Assembly: GCA_029263015.1 (NCBI GenBank)
Contig: JAJCYI010000142.1
Location: 25,286-89,285 of the forward strand
Direction of reading: 5' to 3'
DNA: 64,000 nt
Origin: Saprospiraceae bacterium
GTDB taxonomy: Bacteria; Bacteroidota; Bacteroidia; Chitinophagales; Saprospiraceae
Part shown: one piece after another, positions 54,944 through 63,702 of the stretch
Layout of the letters: each line of letters starts with the position of its first letter
How positions within the stretch are numbered: position 1 is the first letter of the stretch
Position numbers and translations under genes: made by a program
Notes under the pieces: generated by a model
Database searches by the model: none
Told to the model about the DNA's origin: nothing
The model's input: only the letters and a program-made list of their open reading frames with translations

Positions 54944-56062
54944 ATGCAAATACAACCCTTCCAGGCCGTGTATCCAGACATGGGGCTGATTTCTTCAGCC
55001 GATCACTTTTTTTCTTCCGTTAAAGAAAGGTTCAACGATTATGTGGAAAGCGGTTTTTACCAAACTTTTCCCAAAGAGGCAGTTTTTATTTGCCGCATTA
55101 AGGGGAGAGGCCGCACTTATACAGGACTGATTGCCTGCGTGGACATTAAAGAGTATTTGCAGGGCCGGATGAAACGCCATGAAAAAACCCTGGCTGCTTC
55201 TGAGCAGGAACAGATACAGGGCCTGATGAACCGGGGTGCCCAAGTGAAACCCGTCATGCTGACTTACCGGAAAGTGGAGGAAGTGGAATCGCTGGTACAG
55301 CATTATATTGAAAACAATGACCATTTCATCGAAGCCATTTTTGATACGCTCGGAGAGGTTCATCATTTTTGGAAAATCAAGGAAGAAGCATTGATTGCCC
55401 GCCTCCAAAAACTGTTTGCTGAGGAAGTTCAGGGCACCTATATTTCTGATGGGCATCACCGTACATCTTCCAGCGCATTGATGTTTAAACGAATGGGAGA
55501 AGACAACCCCGATAATCCTTTCAGGTGGTTGCCGTGCTCGCTGTTCCCAACTTCGGAGATTGAAATCTACGATTACAATAGAATAATAGAAGGGCTAAAT
55601 GGTTTTTCTGCGGCATCATTTATGGCGAAACTTTCACAGCTTTTTGAAATTGAAGTGTTGGAATATGCCCAAAAACCTGTCAAGAAGCATGAGTTGACAC
55701 TTTACCTTGAGGGGGAATGGTACCGCCTTAGCTGGCGGCCAGAAATATTAGGGGCGTACAAAAACGAAGAGGTGATCTTGGATGTTGACCTTCTCAATGA
55801 TAAGATCTTGGTTGAATTGCTCGATATTGTGGATGTGCGAACGGACCTCCGAGTGAAATACGTGCAAGGAGTAAAAACGCTTAACGTCCTGAAGGATAAA
55901 ACTTTAAAAGGAGAGGGGCGTTTTGCATTTTGCCTGTACCCGATCAGTGTCGCCGATTTTTTAATGGTTTCTGATGCGGAAGGGGTGTTGCCGCCTAAAT
56001 CAACTTGGGTAGAGCCAAAGGTCAGGAGTGGTTTTTTGGTGAGGAATGTTGAGATGGGATGA
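54944..56062 (+). CDS. DUF1015 family protein
   Basis: 372 residues from the ATG at 54944; a TTG at 54938 would add two residues. Family hallmarks: a start with QPFQAVYPDMGLI, MKRHEKTLAASE near residue 80, the conserved YISDGHHRTSSSALMF (about 166-181), and LNDKILVELLDI plus FCLYPISVADFLMVSDA near the end. DUF1015 proteins are widespread in bacteria and often lie near serine-synthesis genes; their enzymatic role is not established to my knowledge. Here the neighbours are a CBS protein and a thiolase, giving no firm hint. Confidence 0.88.
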   Translation: MQIQPFQAVYPDMGLISSADHFFSSVKERFNDYVESGFYQTFPKEAVFICRIKGRGRTYTGLIACVDIKEYLQGRMKRHEKTLAASEQEQIQGLMNRGAQVKPVMLTYRKVEEVESLVQHYIENNDHFIEAIFDTLGEVHHFWKIKEEALIARLQKLFAEEVQGTYISDGHHRTSSSALMFKRMGEDNPDNPFRWLPCSLFPTSEIEIYDYNRIIEGLNGFSAASFMAKLSQLFEIEVLEYAQKPVKKHELTLYLEGEWYRLSWRPEILGAYKNEEVILDVDLLNDKILVELLDIVDVRTDLRVKYVQGVKTLNVLKDKTLKGEGRFAFCLYPISVADFLMVSDAEGVLPPKSTWVEPKVRSGFLVRNVEMG

Positions 56063-56146
56063 AGGTTGAATGGCCGGGGAAATAATAAAAACAATCAGAA
56101 TCAATACGGGCGTCAGCCCAGTTTTAATTCACAAAAAATATTTGAC

Positions 56147-57325
56147 ATGCAAGAAGTGTATATCGTATCAGCAGTTCGTACTCCGCTGGGAAGTTTCGGA
56201 GGCAAATTATCCAATATTCCCGCCACAAAATTGGGAGCAATAGCCATTAAAGGCGCGCTTGAAAAAGCCAATGTCGCTGCCGATCAGGTGGACGAAGTTT
56301 TTATGGGAAATGTTGTTTCTGCCAATTTAGGTCAGGCTCCGGCTCGGCAAGCCGCTTTCCATGCAGGAGTGCCTCACCATGTTTCCTGCACCACCATCAA
56401 CAAAGTTTGTGCGTCAGGCATGAAATCGATCATGTTTGGAGCCCAAGCGATTATGTTGGGCTACGATGATATAGTTGTGGCGGGTGGCATGGAGAACATG
56501 TCGAGCATTCCTTTCTATGTGCCAAAGGCAAGGTGGGGTTATAAATACGGCAATGCTGAATTTGTGGACGGCCTTTATCAGGACGGCCTCAAGGATGTTT
56601 ATGATAAATGTGCAATGGGCGTTTTTGCCGATAGGACGGCGGAGAAATACAACATCAGCCGAGAGGAGCAGGATGCGTTTGCCATCGACAGTTATAAACG
56701 TTCTGCGGCATCCACTGAGGCGGGTTTGCTGGCGGCGGAAATCGTACCAGTTGAAATTCCTCAACGCAAAGGCGATCCCGTGGTGATGAGCGAAGATGAA
56801 GAATACAAAAATGTGAGGTTTGATAAAATACCCGCCCTCCGTGGTGCTTTCTCCAAAGACGGGACGGCCACGGCTGCCAATTCTTCCACCATCAACGACG
56901 GGGCATCTGCATTGGTATTGGTTGGAGAGAAGAAACTCAAGGAATTGAACCTCAAACCATTGGCTCGAATCGTTTCATTTGCCGATGCAGAGCAAGAACC
57001 AGCATGGTTCACCACCACGCCGACCATCGCAGCGCCCAAAGCCCTCAAACGGGCTGGTCTGAAAACCTCCGACATTGACTATTTTGAAGTCAACGAAGCT
57101 TTTTCCGTTGTCACGTTGGCATTTGAAAAAATGATGGAAGTTAGCCATGACAAGACCAATGTCTTCGGTGGTGCGGTCTCGTTGGGGCATCCACTTGGGG
57201 CTTCAGGTGCCCGCATCGTTTCTACCCTCAACAACGTGCTCCAGCAAAAAGAAGCCAAATACGGACTTGCAGCCATCTGCAACGGTGGGGGAGGAGCTTC
57301 GGCCTTGATCTTGGAGCGAGTCTAA
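56147..57325 (+). CDS. Acetyl-CoA acetyltransferase (thiolase)
   Basis: 392 residues from the ATG at 56147 (MQEVYIVSAVRTPLGSFGG, the usual thiolase start); the upstream extension is polar and rejected. The acylated Cys lies in INKVCASGMKSI (about residue 90), the His in VNEAFSVV and GHPLGASGAR (GHPxGxSG motif), and the second Cys in CNGGGGASA. It joins or cleaves acetoacetyl-CoA; biosynthetic use (ketone bodies, isoprenoids) or degradation cannot be told apart. Soluble homotetramer by family. Confidence 0.94.
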   Translation: MQEVYIVSAVRTPLGSFGGKLSNIPATKLGAIAIKGALEKANVAADQVDEVFMGNVVSANLGQAPARQAAFHAGVPHHVSCTTINKVCASGMKSIMFGAQAIMLGYDDIVVAGGMENMSSIPFYVPKARWGYKYGNAEFVDGLYQDGLKDVYDKCAMGVFADRTAEKYNISREEQDAFAIDSYKRSAASTEAGLLAAEIVPVEIPQRKGDPVVMSEDEEYKNVRFDKIPALRGAFSKDGTATAANSSTINDGASALVLVGEKKLKELNLKPLARIVSFADAEQEPAWFTTTPTIAAPKALKRAGLKTSDIDYFEVNEAFSVVTLAFEKMMEVSHDKTNVFGGAVSLGHPLGASGARIVSTLNNVLQQKEAKYGLAAICNGGGGASALILERV

Positions 57326-57333
57326 AGGAACTT

Positions 57334-57583
57334 AAATAACGTGAGTTCTGGATAGCAATCTTATTGTCCCGTTAGGGACGGGACATGGGTAGCCAAGCAT
57401 TTGCAGGGGTTTTTCGACGTGCCGTAGGTACGAAACGTGGAAAATGTTACGTACCTACGGCACGAAAAATACCGTTGGTTTGGCATTGCTACCCATGTTC
57501 CGTCCCTAACGGGACAATCAAAGGACAGAAACCGCCATAAGCTCTTGATTGTCATGGATTATTATCCAGAACTCACGTTATTT
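57334..57583. repeat. 250-bp element with nested inverted repeats
   Basis: Ends are AATAACGTGAGTTCTGGATA and its exact inverse TATCCAGAACTCACGTTATT. Inside, ATTGTCCCGTTAGGGACGGG faces a GTCCCTAACGGGACAAT-type arm, and CGTGCCGTAGGTACG faces CGTACCTACGGCACG. No reading frame. It looks like a miniature non-autonomous element. Its right end covers the last codons and the stop (57578-57580) of the APH-like gene. Confidence 0.8.
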
Positions 57584-58648
57584 TATTATTTCAGTACGCT
57601 CATCTTGCAATGTCGCTTCTTTTGTTCCTGTGTAAAACTCCTGCATGTATCTTTCCATCAAAGACAAATAGTTGCCCACAAATTTTAATTGTTTTTTTAG
57701 AAGTGTTTTATCAGTAACCTGCATAGCTTTCAAAGCTCCAACTTTGGCACGTACATTTGCCCTGTAAAGTTTATAATAGTTGAATAAATTATGATCCTCC
57801 TGATTAAACAGGCAAGGGTTTCCAGTGTTGTATTTATCCAAAAAATATTCAGCCAATTCTGGCCTTCCATAATAATCCAAATCCATACAGAAAAAAGCCA
57901 ATTCATTTAATACATCCACTTGCCGTAAATGATCACTAAATTCGATGCAGTCAAAAACAACTGGTTCACCACTTTCAGGTAAAAATATATTTTGTGAATA
58001 AAGGTCGCCATGCCCATCAATTGTAAATCCGTCAAGATGGCGTTTTGAAATCCGGCTGGCATTTTCTTTCAAGAATGTTTCTGAAAATGCTACTGAATGT
58101 TTAATAATATTAGCCTCATGCTTGCCAATATTATTTTCAATAAATTTTGAGGTTTTTAATATGTCTGCAAAATCCTTTTGTAAGGTGGCTGTATTGATGG
58201 ATGTTTTAATTATGTCTGCCTTTTTATGAAAGATTGCAAGGAGAGTGGCCAGCTGATCGAGGTGTTCAAAAGTGACTTCTCCTTTTTTCAATAGAAGATT
58301 CATTTGGCAAGTCTCATCCATGCGTTTCATTTTTACTGCATAGTCAATTATTTCTCCATTGTCAGCGCCTATAATGATTTGATCCCTTTTTTTGCATATT
58401 GGTACAGTGTCCAAATACATCCCATCTGTCAGTCGTTGATTTAATTTTAATTCATGTTCGCAATAAAATTTTCTTTTTGTCAAAGTCGAAAAATCAAGGA
58501 AGGAATAATACAAAGGTTTTTTTATTTTAAAAACGAAATCCTGGGCGAGCAACACCCAGGATATATGAGTTTCAACCAACTTTGCTTGGCCATATTCTTC
58601 ATTAAAGAGCCTATCCTTTATTAATTTTCGAATTTGTAGGTCTGTCAT
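57578..58648 (-). CDS. APH-like kinase-fold protein (COG2187 type)
   Basis: 356 residues. An aminoglycoside-phosphotransferase-like fold with the Brenner motif H213-G-D215-LYSQ-N220 (DGHGDLYSQN) and the metal-binding D233 in VVFDCIEF. The N-terminal part VETHISWVLLAQDFVFKIKK contains the ATP-binding Lys region. COG2187-type proteins are usually fused to an AAA kinase (COG0645); here the kinase is the separate gene upstream on the same strand, so the two probably act together. Substrate unknown. The C-terminus runs into the inverted repeat of a 250-bp element, which supplies its stop codon. Confidence 0.82.
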   Translation of the reverse strand: MTDLQIRKLIKDRLFNEEYGQAKLVETHISWVLLAQDFVFKIKKPLYYSFLDFSTLTKRKFYCEHELKLNQRLTDGMYLDTVPICKKRDQIIIGADNGEIIDYAVKMKRMDETCQMNLLLKKGEVTFEHLDQLATLLAIFHKKADIIKTSINTATLQKDFADILKTSKFIENNIGKHEANIIKHSVAFSETFLKENASRISKRHLDGFTIDGHGDLYSQNIFLPESGEPVVFDCIEFSDHLRQVDVLNELAFFCMDLDYYGRPELAEYFLDKYNTGNPCLFNQEDHNLFNYYKLYRANVRAKVGALKAMQVTDKTLLKKQLKFVGNYLSLMERYMQEFYTGTKEATLQDERTEIIK

Positions 58649-58692
58649 GATACTTGGTGTAAAGTGTAATTAGAAATTAGAAAAACCAGTTT

Positions 58693-59220
58693 TCACTTTG
58701 CGGTCATTTTTCCAATTTCCGATTTCAAATACCCCTGTGCCTGCCACACCATTTCGTTTAGAGTCAGTTGATCCGACCAGAGAATGAATTGTGGCATTTC
58801 CAATGGTTCATAATCTTCTTTTATTTTTTTATACACTTCAAAATCCGCCTCACTATATGTTCTTTTTTTGCTGACCCTCTTTTTTATTACTTCTTCATCC
58901 GCTTTTATTTCAATCCATTTTATTTCCACGCCATATTTTTCGCATAGCTTTATATAAGGTTCACGGAATTTGTTTTTATAAAAAGTCGCATCCACAATAA
59001 CTTGTTGATGGTTTTTCAAATAGCTCTCTGTGCGGTTGATCAATTCATTATAAACAGCGGCTTTTGACGCCGTGTCGTAATGGCCACGTTTTCCTGCATC
59101 GTGACGCACCATATCACTGTTCAAATGCTTCGCATCTATAGCCGAGGCAAGGGCACTGGCGAAAGTTGTTTTACCAGTGCCCGGTAAGCCTACAACCAAA
59201 ATTAATTTCCTTATTTGCAT
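58693..59220 (-). CDS. AAA/P-loop kinase (COG0645 type)
   Basis: 175 residues. Walker A is G11-LPGTGKTT (residues 11-19), followed by FASALASAIDAKHLNSDMVRHD, and the arginine-rich lid region is VIKKRVSKKRTYSEADFEVYKK. It belongs to the gluconate-kinase/zeta-toxin-like small kinases found fused to COG2187 domains. Its stop is 45 bp before the APH-like gene, and its ATG directly abuts the stop of the gene behind it (59221). The likely product is one subunit of a split two-domain kinase; substrate unknown. Confidence 0.85.
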   Translation of the reverse strand: MQIRKLILVVGLPGTGKTTFASALASAIDAKHLNSDMVRHDAGKRGHYDTASKAAVYNELINRTESYLKNHQQVIVDATFYKNKFREPYIKLCEKYGVEIKWIEIKADEEVIKKRVSKKRTYSEADFEVYKKIKEDYEPLEMPQFILWSDQLTLNEMVWQAQGYLKSEIGKMTAK

Positions 59221-60837
59221 CTAATTCTTTTTCCTTGTGGTTTTGCTCCTTTTTTTAGGAACAGTGGTTTTCGGTGCTTTGGTTTTCACCTTGGGCACCG
59301 TCCTGGTATTTGGACGAGTGGTTTTGGCTTTGTCCCAGGTGCTTTTATGGTAAACCCTGCCCTTATCCACTTTTGGCGTAGTCCGGTCGGGGGGCAATGG
59401 TTTTTTCAAGGTCGGTTCGTTCTTTTTCCTCGGTGCAGTGGATTCTTTTCTTTTTGTATCAGTACGGATCGGATCTTTAGAAATTTTTCTGTCCATATCA
59501 TTCCTTTCAGCATTCCCGTCCAGGCTGGGATAACGGCGGGTATTCTTGTCCAGGTATTCTTTTTGGGACCGCACATTGAACGGATGATCCTTATTGTATT
59601 TGGTACGGGACGATTCGAATTTCCCATACTCCTGAAACCGCTCCACCAGCCTTCCATCGTCGCGCATCCAATCATCAGAAATCACGTCCCTGTTACTATT
59701 TCGCCAGTCGGCCACACTAGTATTGATGCTACTCGTGCCGATCCCCCTATGCCCATAATAATGGTTGGTAAATTGGGCTGACAAATGTGGCCAGTAATAG
59801 TGATGGTTTGGATAATAAAAATACCAATATGTAAAATTGAAGGACGGCAGGCCAACAAATACAAATGTACCGCCCGGATTGATGTAAAATCCCCAGTCGT
59901 ACCACATTGGGTACAACCGCCACCGGGGATAATAGTACCAACTCGGATATCCGAACCAGTATGGGTAGTTGTAATAATAATACTGCCGAATGACTACATC
60001 TTCCATTTCACTGTCATAATAAAGATCATCGGCATTGTAGTCATAGTACTCATCGTCGTAATAGCCATGCTCATCGGCATAAGACTCGGCAGTGGCCTTT
60101 AGGTCGTCCAGAGCCTGTGGATTGTCTTTCAGGCTTGCTTTCCAATCTTCAATTTCCTCTGCATTTTGACGGGCGGCGTCGAGGTTGAGGCTGTCCGCTT
60201 TGTACAACACCCACTCCGGTTCTTTTTTATAAATGTCCCCTACTAAAACTGTTAATCGGATATTGTCCGTCAAGATAGTCAAGACCTCTGGCAAGGAGAT
60301 CAATTCTCGCAGAGCCGCCTGTGTGTTAGGTTCGTAAGTCATCAGGAGTGACTGAAAAGCAACATCTGCGGCCTGGTTCAGGTGCTGAATTTGCACAAGC
60401 TGTGGGTGGAAATCCAGGCTAGCCTGCCTTGCCCGTTGGTGTATCACATCAGGATATTCTTTTAGCACCTCGCTGAGGGCTTTTTCATTCCCTCTCGCTG
60501 TCTGTGCCAATTGATGGATCAAATTGGGATAACGGGTCAGGTCCCAAATCATTTCCTGTGTGTTTCTCGGAAAGTTATCTATCAGTTCTTGAAAAGCAGT
60601 ACTCGTCTGGGACTGGATGCTTTCCAATTTGATTAATGCCTCGGGATACAGCGTCGCTTCCAGGATGGATTGCCTGGTTTCTTCAGGATATAAAACCAGG
60701 GCATTGATGGCATCTTGGTCTTCGGCCACCAATTGAGCCAATAAGTCCTTATCGGTCTGTGCGTGTATTTGAAATAAATAACCTAACATCAATAGCAAGG
60801 CCATTGCCGGGTTGATAAATTTTGATTTGTTCATTGC
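59221..60837 (-). CDS. Secreted Tyr/Trp-rich protein with basic tail
   Basis: About 538 residues from the ATG at 60837 (MNKSKFINPAMALLLMLGYLFQIHAQ, a signal peptide); a frame from 60882 adds 15 polar residues. Residues about 20-240 are helical and Leu/Gln rich, with several related units ending in a Pro/Tyr turn (LYPETR, RYPNLIHQLAQ, EYPDVIHQRAR). Residues 250-370 are extraordinarily rich in Tyr, Trp and Pro (DDEYYDYNADDLYYDSE, WFGYPSWYYYPRWRLYPMW). The last ~120 are Lys/Thr/Pro rich and basic. No catalytic motif or known family recognised; perhaps an envelope or DNA/polymer-binding protein. Confidence 0.74.
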   Translation of the reverse strand, partial: AMNKSKFINPAMALLLMLGYLFQIHAQTDKDLLAQLVAEDQDAINALVLYPEETRQSILEATLYPEALIKLESIQSQTSTAFQELIDNFPRNTQEMIWDLTRYPNLIHQLAQTARGNEKALSEVLKEYPDVIHQRARQASLDFHPQLVQIQHLNQAADVAFQSLLMTYEPNTQAALRELISLPEVLTILTDNIRLTVLVGDIYKKEPEWVLYKADSLNLDAARQNAEEIEDWKASLKDNPQALDDLKATAESYADEHGYYDDEYYDYNADDLYYDSEMEDVVIRQYYYYNYPYWFGYPSWYYYPRWRLYPMWYDWGFYINPGGTFVFVGLPSFNFTYWYFYYPNHHYYWPHLSAQFTNHYYGHRGIGTSSINTSVADWRNSNRDVISDDWMRDDGRLVERFQEYGKFESSRTKYNKDHPFNVRSQKEYLDKNTRRYPSLDGNAERNDMDRKISKDPIRTDTKRKESTAPRKKNEPTLKKPLPPDRTTPKVDKGRVYHKSTWDKAKTTRPNTRTVPKVKTKAPKTTVPKKRSKTTRKKN

Positions 60838-60892
60838 TTCTTTATTAAAATGGTTAGTAGACTTGTTCAATTTTAAAAGCACTGATAATCAA

Positions 60893-61054
60893 TAGACATC
60901 TTTCCTAAATAAATTTAAGGCATGGAAACAAGGATTTTTTTGTCAGACGAGGCATTTTTTGAAGGAATAGCCGAAGCTATTGCTGAAAAAGATAACGAAG
61001 TATGACGGAAAAAGACTGTTTAGCTGACTTATAGTTATTTAGGAAAGATGTCTA
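60893..61054. repeat. 162-bp element with 20-bp perfect terminal inverted repeats
   Basis: TAGACATCTTTCCTAAATAA faces its exact inverse. The centre contains TTTTTTTGTCAGACGAGGCA and GAAGTATGACGGAAAAAG, words that recur at 63927-64000 at the window edge. It lies between the Tyr-rich gene and hsp20 and carries no gene. Miniature-transposon-like. Confidence 0.75.
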
Positions 61055-61082
61055 ATGTATCACAAACGAATTATTTTGAATA

Positions 61083-61529
61083 TCAAACAACTTCTACTTT
61101 TTTGTATTCCATTTCTTCTTCCTTGGGCACATCAATGAATTCTATTGTCAAAATGCCGTTCTTGTATTTTGCATTGACTTTTTCATGGCCAATGTTGTTA
61201 GTTAATTTGAATTTCCTTTCAAAAAAATCCCTGTTGAATTCATGGACAACATATTCAACGTCGGATATTTCTTTCAGTTTTTCCCTCTCACCGCGGACGG
61301 TGAAAATATCATCGGCGATGGTAACTTCTATTTCTTTTTTGGTGAAACCGGGCACAGCCAATTCTATTTCGAAGATTTTACCTTTCTTTTTGATGTTTAC
61401 CCATGGCCTTCCTCTGCCCCAGGTGGGGTCTAAAGAACTGCGCCCCAGGAAATGGTTCGGGTCAATGATGGGTGCATATTTTTCACCCATCCAGTCAAAG
61501 GTCCGGTTGCGAATATTTGGACGTAACAT
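61083..61529 (-). CDS. Hsp20/alpha-crystallin small heat shock protein
   Basis: 148 residues. The alpha-crystallin domain runs about 40-140: VNIKKKGKIFEIELAVPGFTKKEIEV, then ADDIFTVRGERE, a long loop, and FERKFKLTNNIGHEKVNAKYKNGILTIEFI, which is the family's A-x-x-x-n-G-v-L consensus. A short C-terminal extension (DVPKEEEMEYKKVEVV) lacks the classic IxI. It holds unfolded proteins without ATP. Cytoplasmic. Single gene with a universal stress protein nearby, so stress-related regulation is plausible. Confidence 0.93.
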   Translation of the reverse strand: MLRPNIRNRTFDWMGEKYAPIIDPNHFLGRSSLDPTWGRGRPWVNIKKKGKIFEIELAVPGFTKKEIEVTIADDIFTVRGEREKLKEISDVEYVVHEFNRDFFERKFKLTNNIGHEKVNAKYKNGILTIEFIDVPKEEEMEYKKVEVV

Positions 61530-62263
61530 GATAATGGATTTTTATGTGTTTCTGCCAAAAGTCATTAGCACATCGCCATTTCAGAAATACACTTATGGCT
61601 TTCAGCAATTTTAATATTCTCTAAAGGAGCTCGTTGGTCTTAGAACCAACCGAACACACCTTTATTTGTGCATTAATATAGTATGTATCAGTACTGAGAA
61701 GCAATGAAAAACATCACTGGCAAGGAATGATTTTTCTCACTCAATCTACCTCTGCCAAGGTGTCAAAATCTTTTGCTTGTACCTGCTTGAGCAGCAGGTC
61801 CTTGACCGACAGGATCAGTGATTTGTTAGCTGCATGGATTTCCCGGTTCACATTAAAGAGGGTTGAAATCTCCCTTTCAGAAAACCGGTCTTCACGAATT
61901 AACAGATATGCTTTTGCCAACCTTGGAAGATTAATTTCTTTACTTTTTTATTTAACTCTTGCTTTTATCCTAGAATTCGCAGGGACTAAATTTAGTCAGC
62001 GAGCATCCTTCGGAGCTCGTCTGCGCGGGTGGGTTGCCAAAAAATTGTTTGAGCGGAGCGAGTTTTTTTTCTGCGCTTGCTTGATCCCAACGGATCAGAG
62101 AGCGTAAGCAAAAACTCAAGACGGCGTAAACTCGCTCCGCTCAAGCAGTACGCCGCCGGGCCACCCGCCTACACGAGTACAGTCCTGTCCTAATTGTAAT
62201 GAGAAGAAAATAATTATTGGTTTGCTGCATAACGTCAGTTATAAAGATGAATCACACAGCATT
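61530..62263. other. 730-bp region with one gene remnant and repeats
   Basis: Holds the C-terminal remnant at 61741-61947 and repeat-like DNA at 61970-62160, where TTGAGCGGAGCGAGTTTTTT faces CTCGCTCCGCTCAAG and GGCGGGTGGCCC faces GGCCACCCGCC-like words. No intact gene supported. Confidence 0.5.
61741..61947 (-). pseudogene. C-terminal remnant of an unidentified protein
   Basis: A 68-codon open frame with real-protein character: LAKAYLLIREDRFSEREIST then LFNVNREIHAANKSLILSVK and DLLLKQVQAKDFDTLAEVD before a TGA. Helical, balanced charge, no Met start, and cut off upstream by TAA in repeat-like DNA. It may be the tail of a membrane transporter's PhoU-like region, but that is only an impression. 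Confidence 0.45.
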
Positions 62264-62671
62264 TTAAATGCTGTCAAAAAAATCCCTCACCTTCGCTACT
62301 CTCTGGTTTTCTGTCATGCTGTCAGCACGTTCTATTCCTTTCAAATAGGGCTTAAAACCAGGATTGCTCTTAATGGCTTTTAACAATCCGTCCTTTGCTT
62401 CAGCTGGGCCAAATATGAATAGTTCATCAGTGTACTGAACAGCATCCATTAATTTTTCGAAATAAGCTTTATCCTGTGCTTTTCTTCTCTCCAGGTAGGT
62501 GCGTTCAGAGATGTTGTCCATTGGGCCGTAAGGCGTTTTTGAACGTGCGCCGCCTTTTGGATGAAAGTGATCAATTTCGGAAAGAGTCTTGTTCACTTTT
62601 GCTTCGGCTTTATCCAATTCTATGATAAAAGCCTCTTTGAAATCCAACCAGATACCAGTTTGTTTTTTCAT
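62264..62671 (-). CDS. Small eRF1-domain-like protein
   Basis: 135 residues. MKKQTGIWLDFKEAFIIEL is the typical opening of short eRF1-domain-3-like proteins sometimes annotated as translational machinery or host-attachment proteins. The middle has TYLERRKAQDKAYFEKLMDA, and ELFIFGPAEAKDGLLKAIKS (about 88-107) is the family's release-factor-like strand-helix. The end is ENQRVAKVRDFFDSI. Probably a ribosome- or RNA-associated stress protein; function not established. Cytoplasmic. Same strand as the UspA gene behind it. Confidence 0.72.
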   Translation of the reverse strand: MKKQTGIWLDFKEAFIIELDKAEAKVNKTLSEIDHFHPKGGARSKTPYGPMDNISERTYLERRKAQDKAYFEKLMDAVQYTDELFIFGPAEAKDGLLKAIKSNPGFKPYLKGIERADSMTENQRVAKVRDFFDSI

Positions 62672-62757
62672 GGCATTTTATATGATTTGTTGCTTAATCT
62701 GGTTTCATTTGTTTCTGATGTCTAACGTCTATCTGTCTAATGTCAAAAGCCCAGTTA

Positions 62758-63702
62758 TTATTTTACTATCAATGTTGGAATACTGTTGTTCAGCGTCATC
62801 AATTTTTCAGTCACACTGCCTATGAACAATAACTCGACCCTTGAATGTCCTTTTGCGCCCATCACGATCAAGTCCACTTCGTTTTCATCAGCATATTCCT
62901 TGATGTAGTGAGGTGTCCTCGGCATTTCTCTCTGCAGCAATACTTGTTGAATAAGGTCTTCATCATCGTGCGCGTGGGTATGCAAATATGCATCAAAGGC
63001 TTTTTTCCTTTCCTTCTCTACCATAGAGTGGAACTGCTTATTTGTCTTAATGATATTGTACGATGGAATATTGGGCAGTTGATAAACATTCAGACAGATG
63101 ACCTCTGGTGATTCAGCCATTTGCTTGGCAATCCCGATTGCGGTGTGGAGTGCTCTTATGGAATAAGGGGAAAAGTCAATGGGCACCAATATTTTTTTTA
63201 ACGAATATCTTGCTTTTTCCGGAACAACGAGTGAATTGCATTTTACCTTTCGGATCAGATTTTTAGCTAACACACTTGAATTGTGTTTCTTGTCTTCTTT
63301 ACCAATGACCAACAAATCTGGCTCAATGTCCGCTACATCTGTCAATAGCTCTTCAAGGCGGTCACCTTCCCTGATCTCATATTCTATTTCCATGTTTGAA
63401 TTCGGTTCAAGACATGATAATATCTTTTCCTTCAGGAGATTTGTCTTTTCTAGCCTAACTTCGTTTCGCATGGGTTGGCGCTCAGGTGATTTGGCAATTA
63501 TCGAATGGAACAGTTCGAGCTTGGGGACGACATGAAGGAAATAGGTCGCCTCAATTTGTATGATGCTTGAAAGGAAGTGTAAATAGTTAAGCAACGGCAC
63601 GTCTGCTTTGTTCAACTTCATCCCTGCCATTGCTTGGCCTACTTTAAATGGCTCGACCGTTTTGTGTTTCAATGCGTCAATTTCTTGAGTTATATCTTTC
63701 AT
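62758..63702 (-). CDS. Tandem universal stress protein (UspA family)
   Basis: 314 residues with two USP domains. The first (about 5-150) is degenerate at its nucleotide site; the second (about 165-310) has KKILVPIDFSPYSIRALHTA and the ATP-binding motif GAKGHSRVELLFIGSV (G-x2-G-x9-G-S form), ending ...NNSIPTLIV. UspA proteins bind ATP and help survival under starvation or oxidative stress. A TAAATTTG box lies 37 bases upstream. The neighbouring eRF1-like gene is on the same strand 86 bp downstream. Confidence 0.92.
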   Translation of the reverse strand: MKDITQEIDALKHKTVEPFKVGQAMAGMKLNKADVPLLNYLHFLSSIIQIEATYFLHVVPKLELFHSIIAKSPERQPMRNEVRLEKTNLLKEKILSCLEPNSNMEIEYEIREGDRLEELLTDVADIEPDLLVIGKEDKKHNSSVLAKNLIRKVKCNSLVVPEKARYSLKKILVPIDFSPYSIRALHTAIGIAKQMAESPEVICLNVYQLPNIPSYNIIKTNKQFHSMVEKERKKAFDAYLHTHAHDDEDLIQQVLLQREMPRTPHYIKEYADENEVDLIVMGAKGHSRVELLFIGSVTEKLMTLNNSIPTLIVK

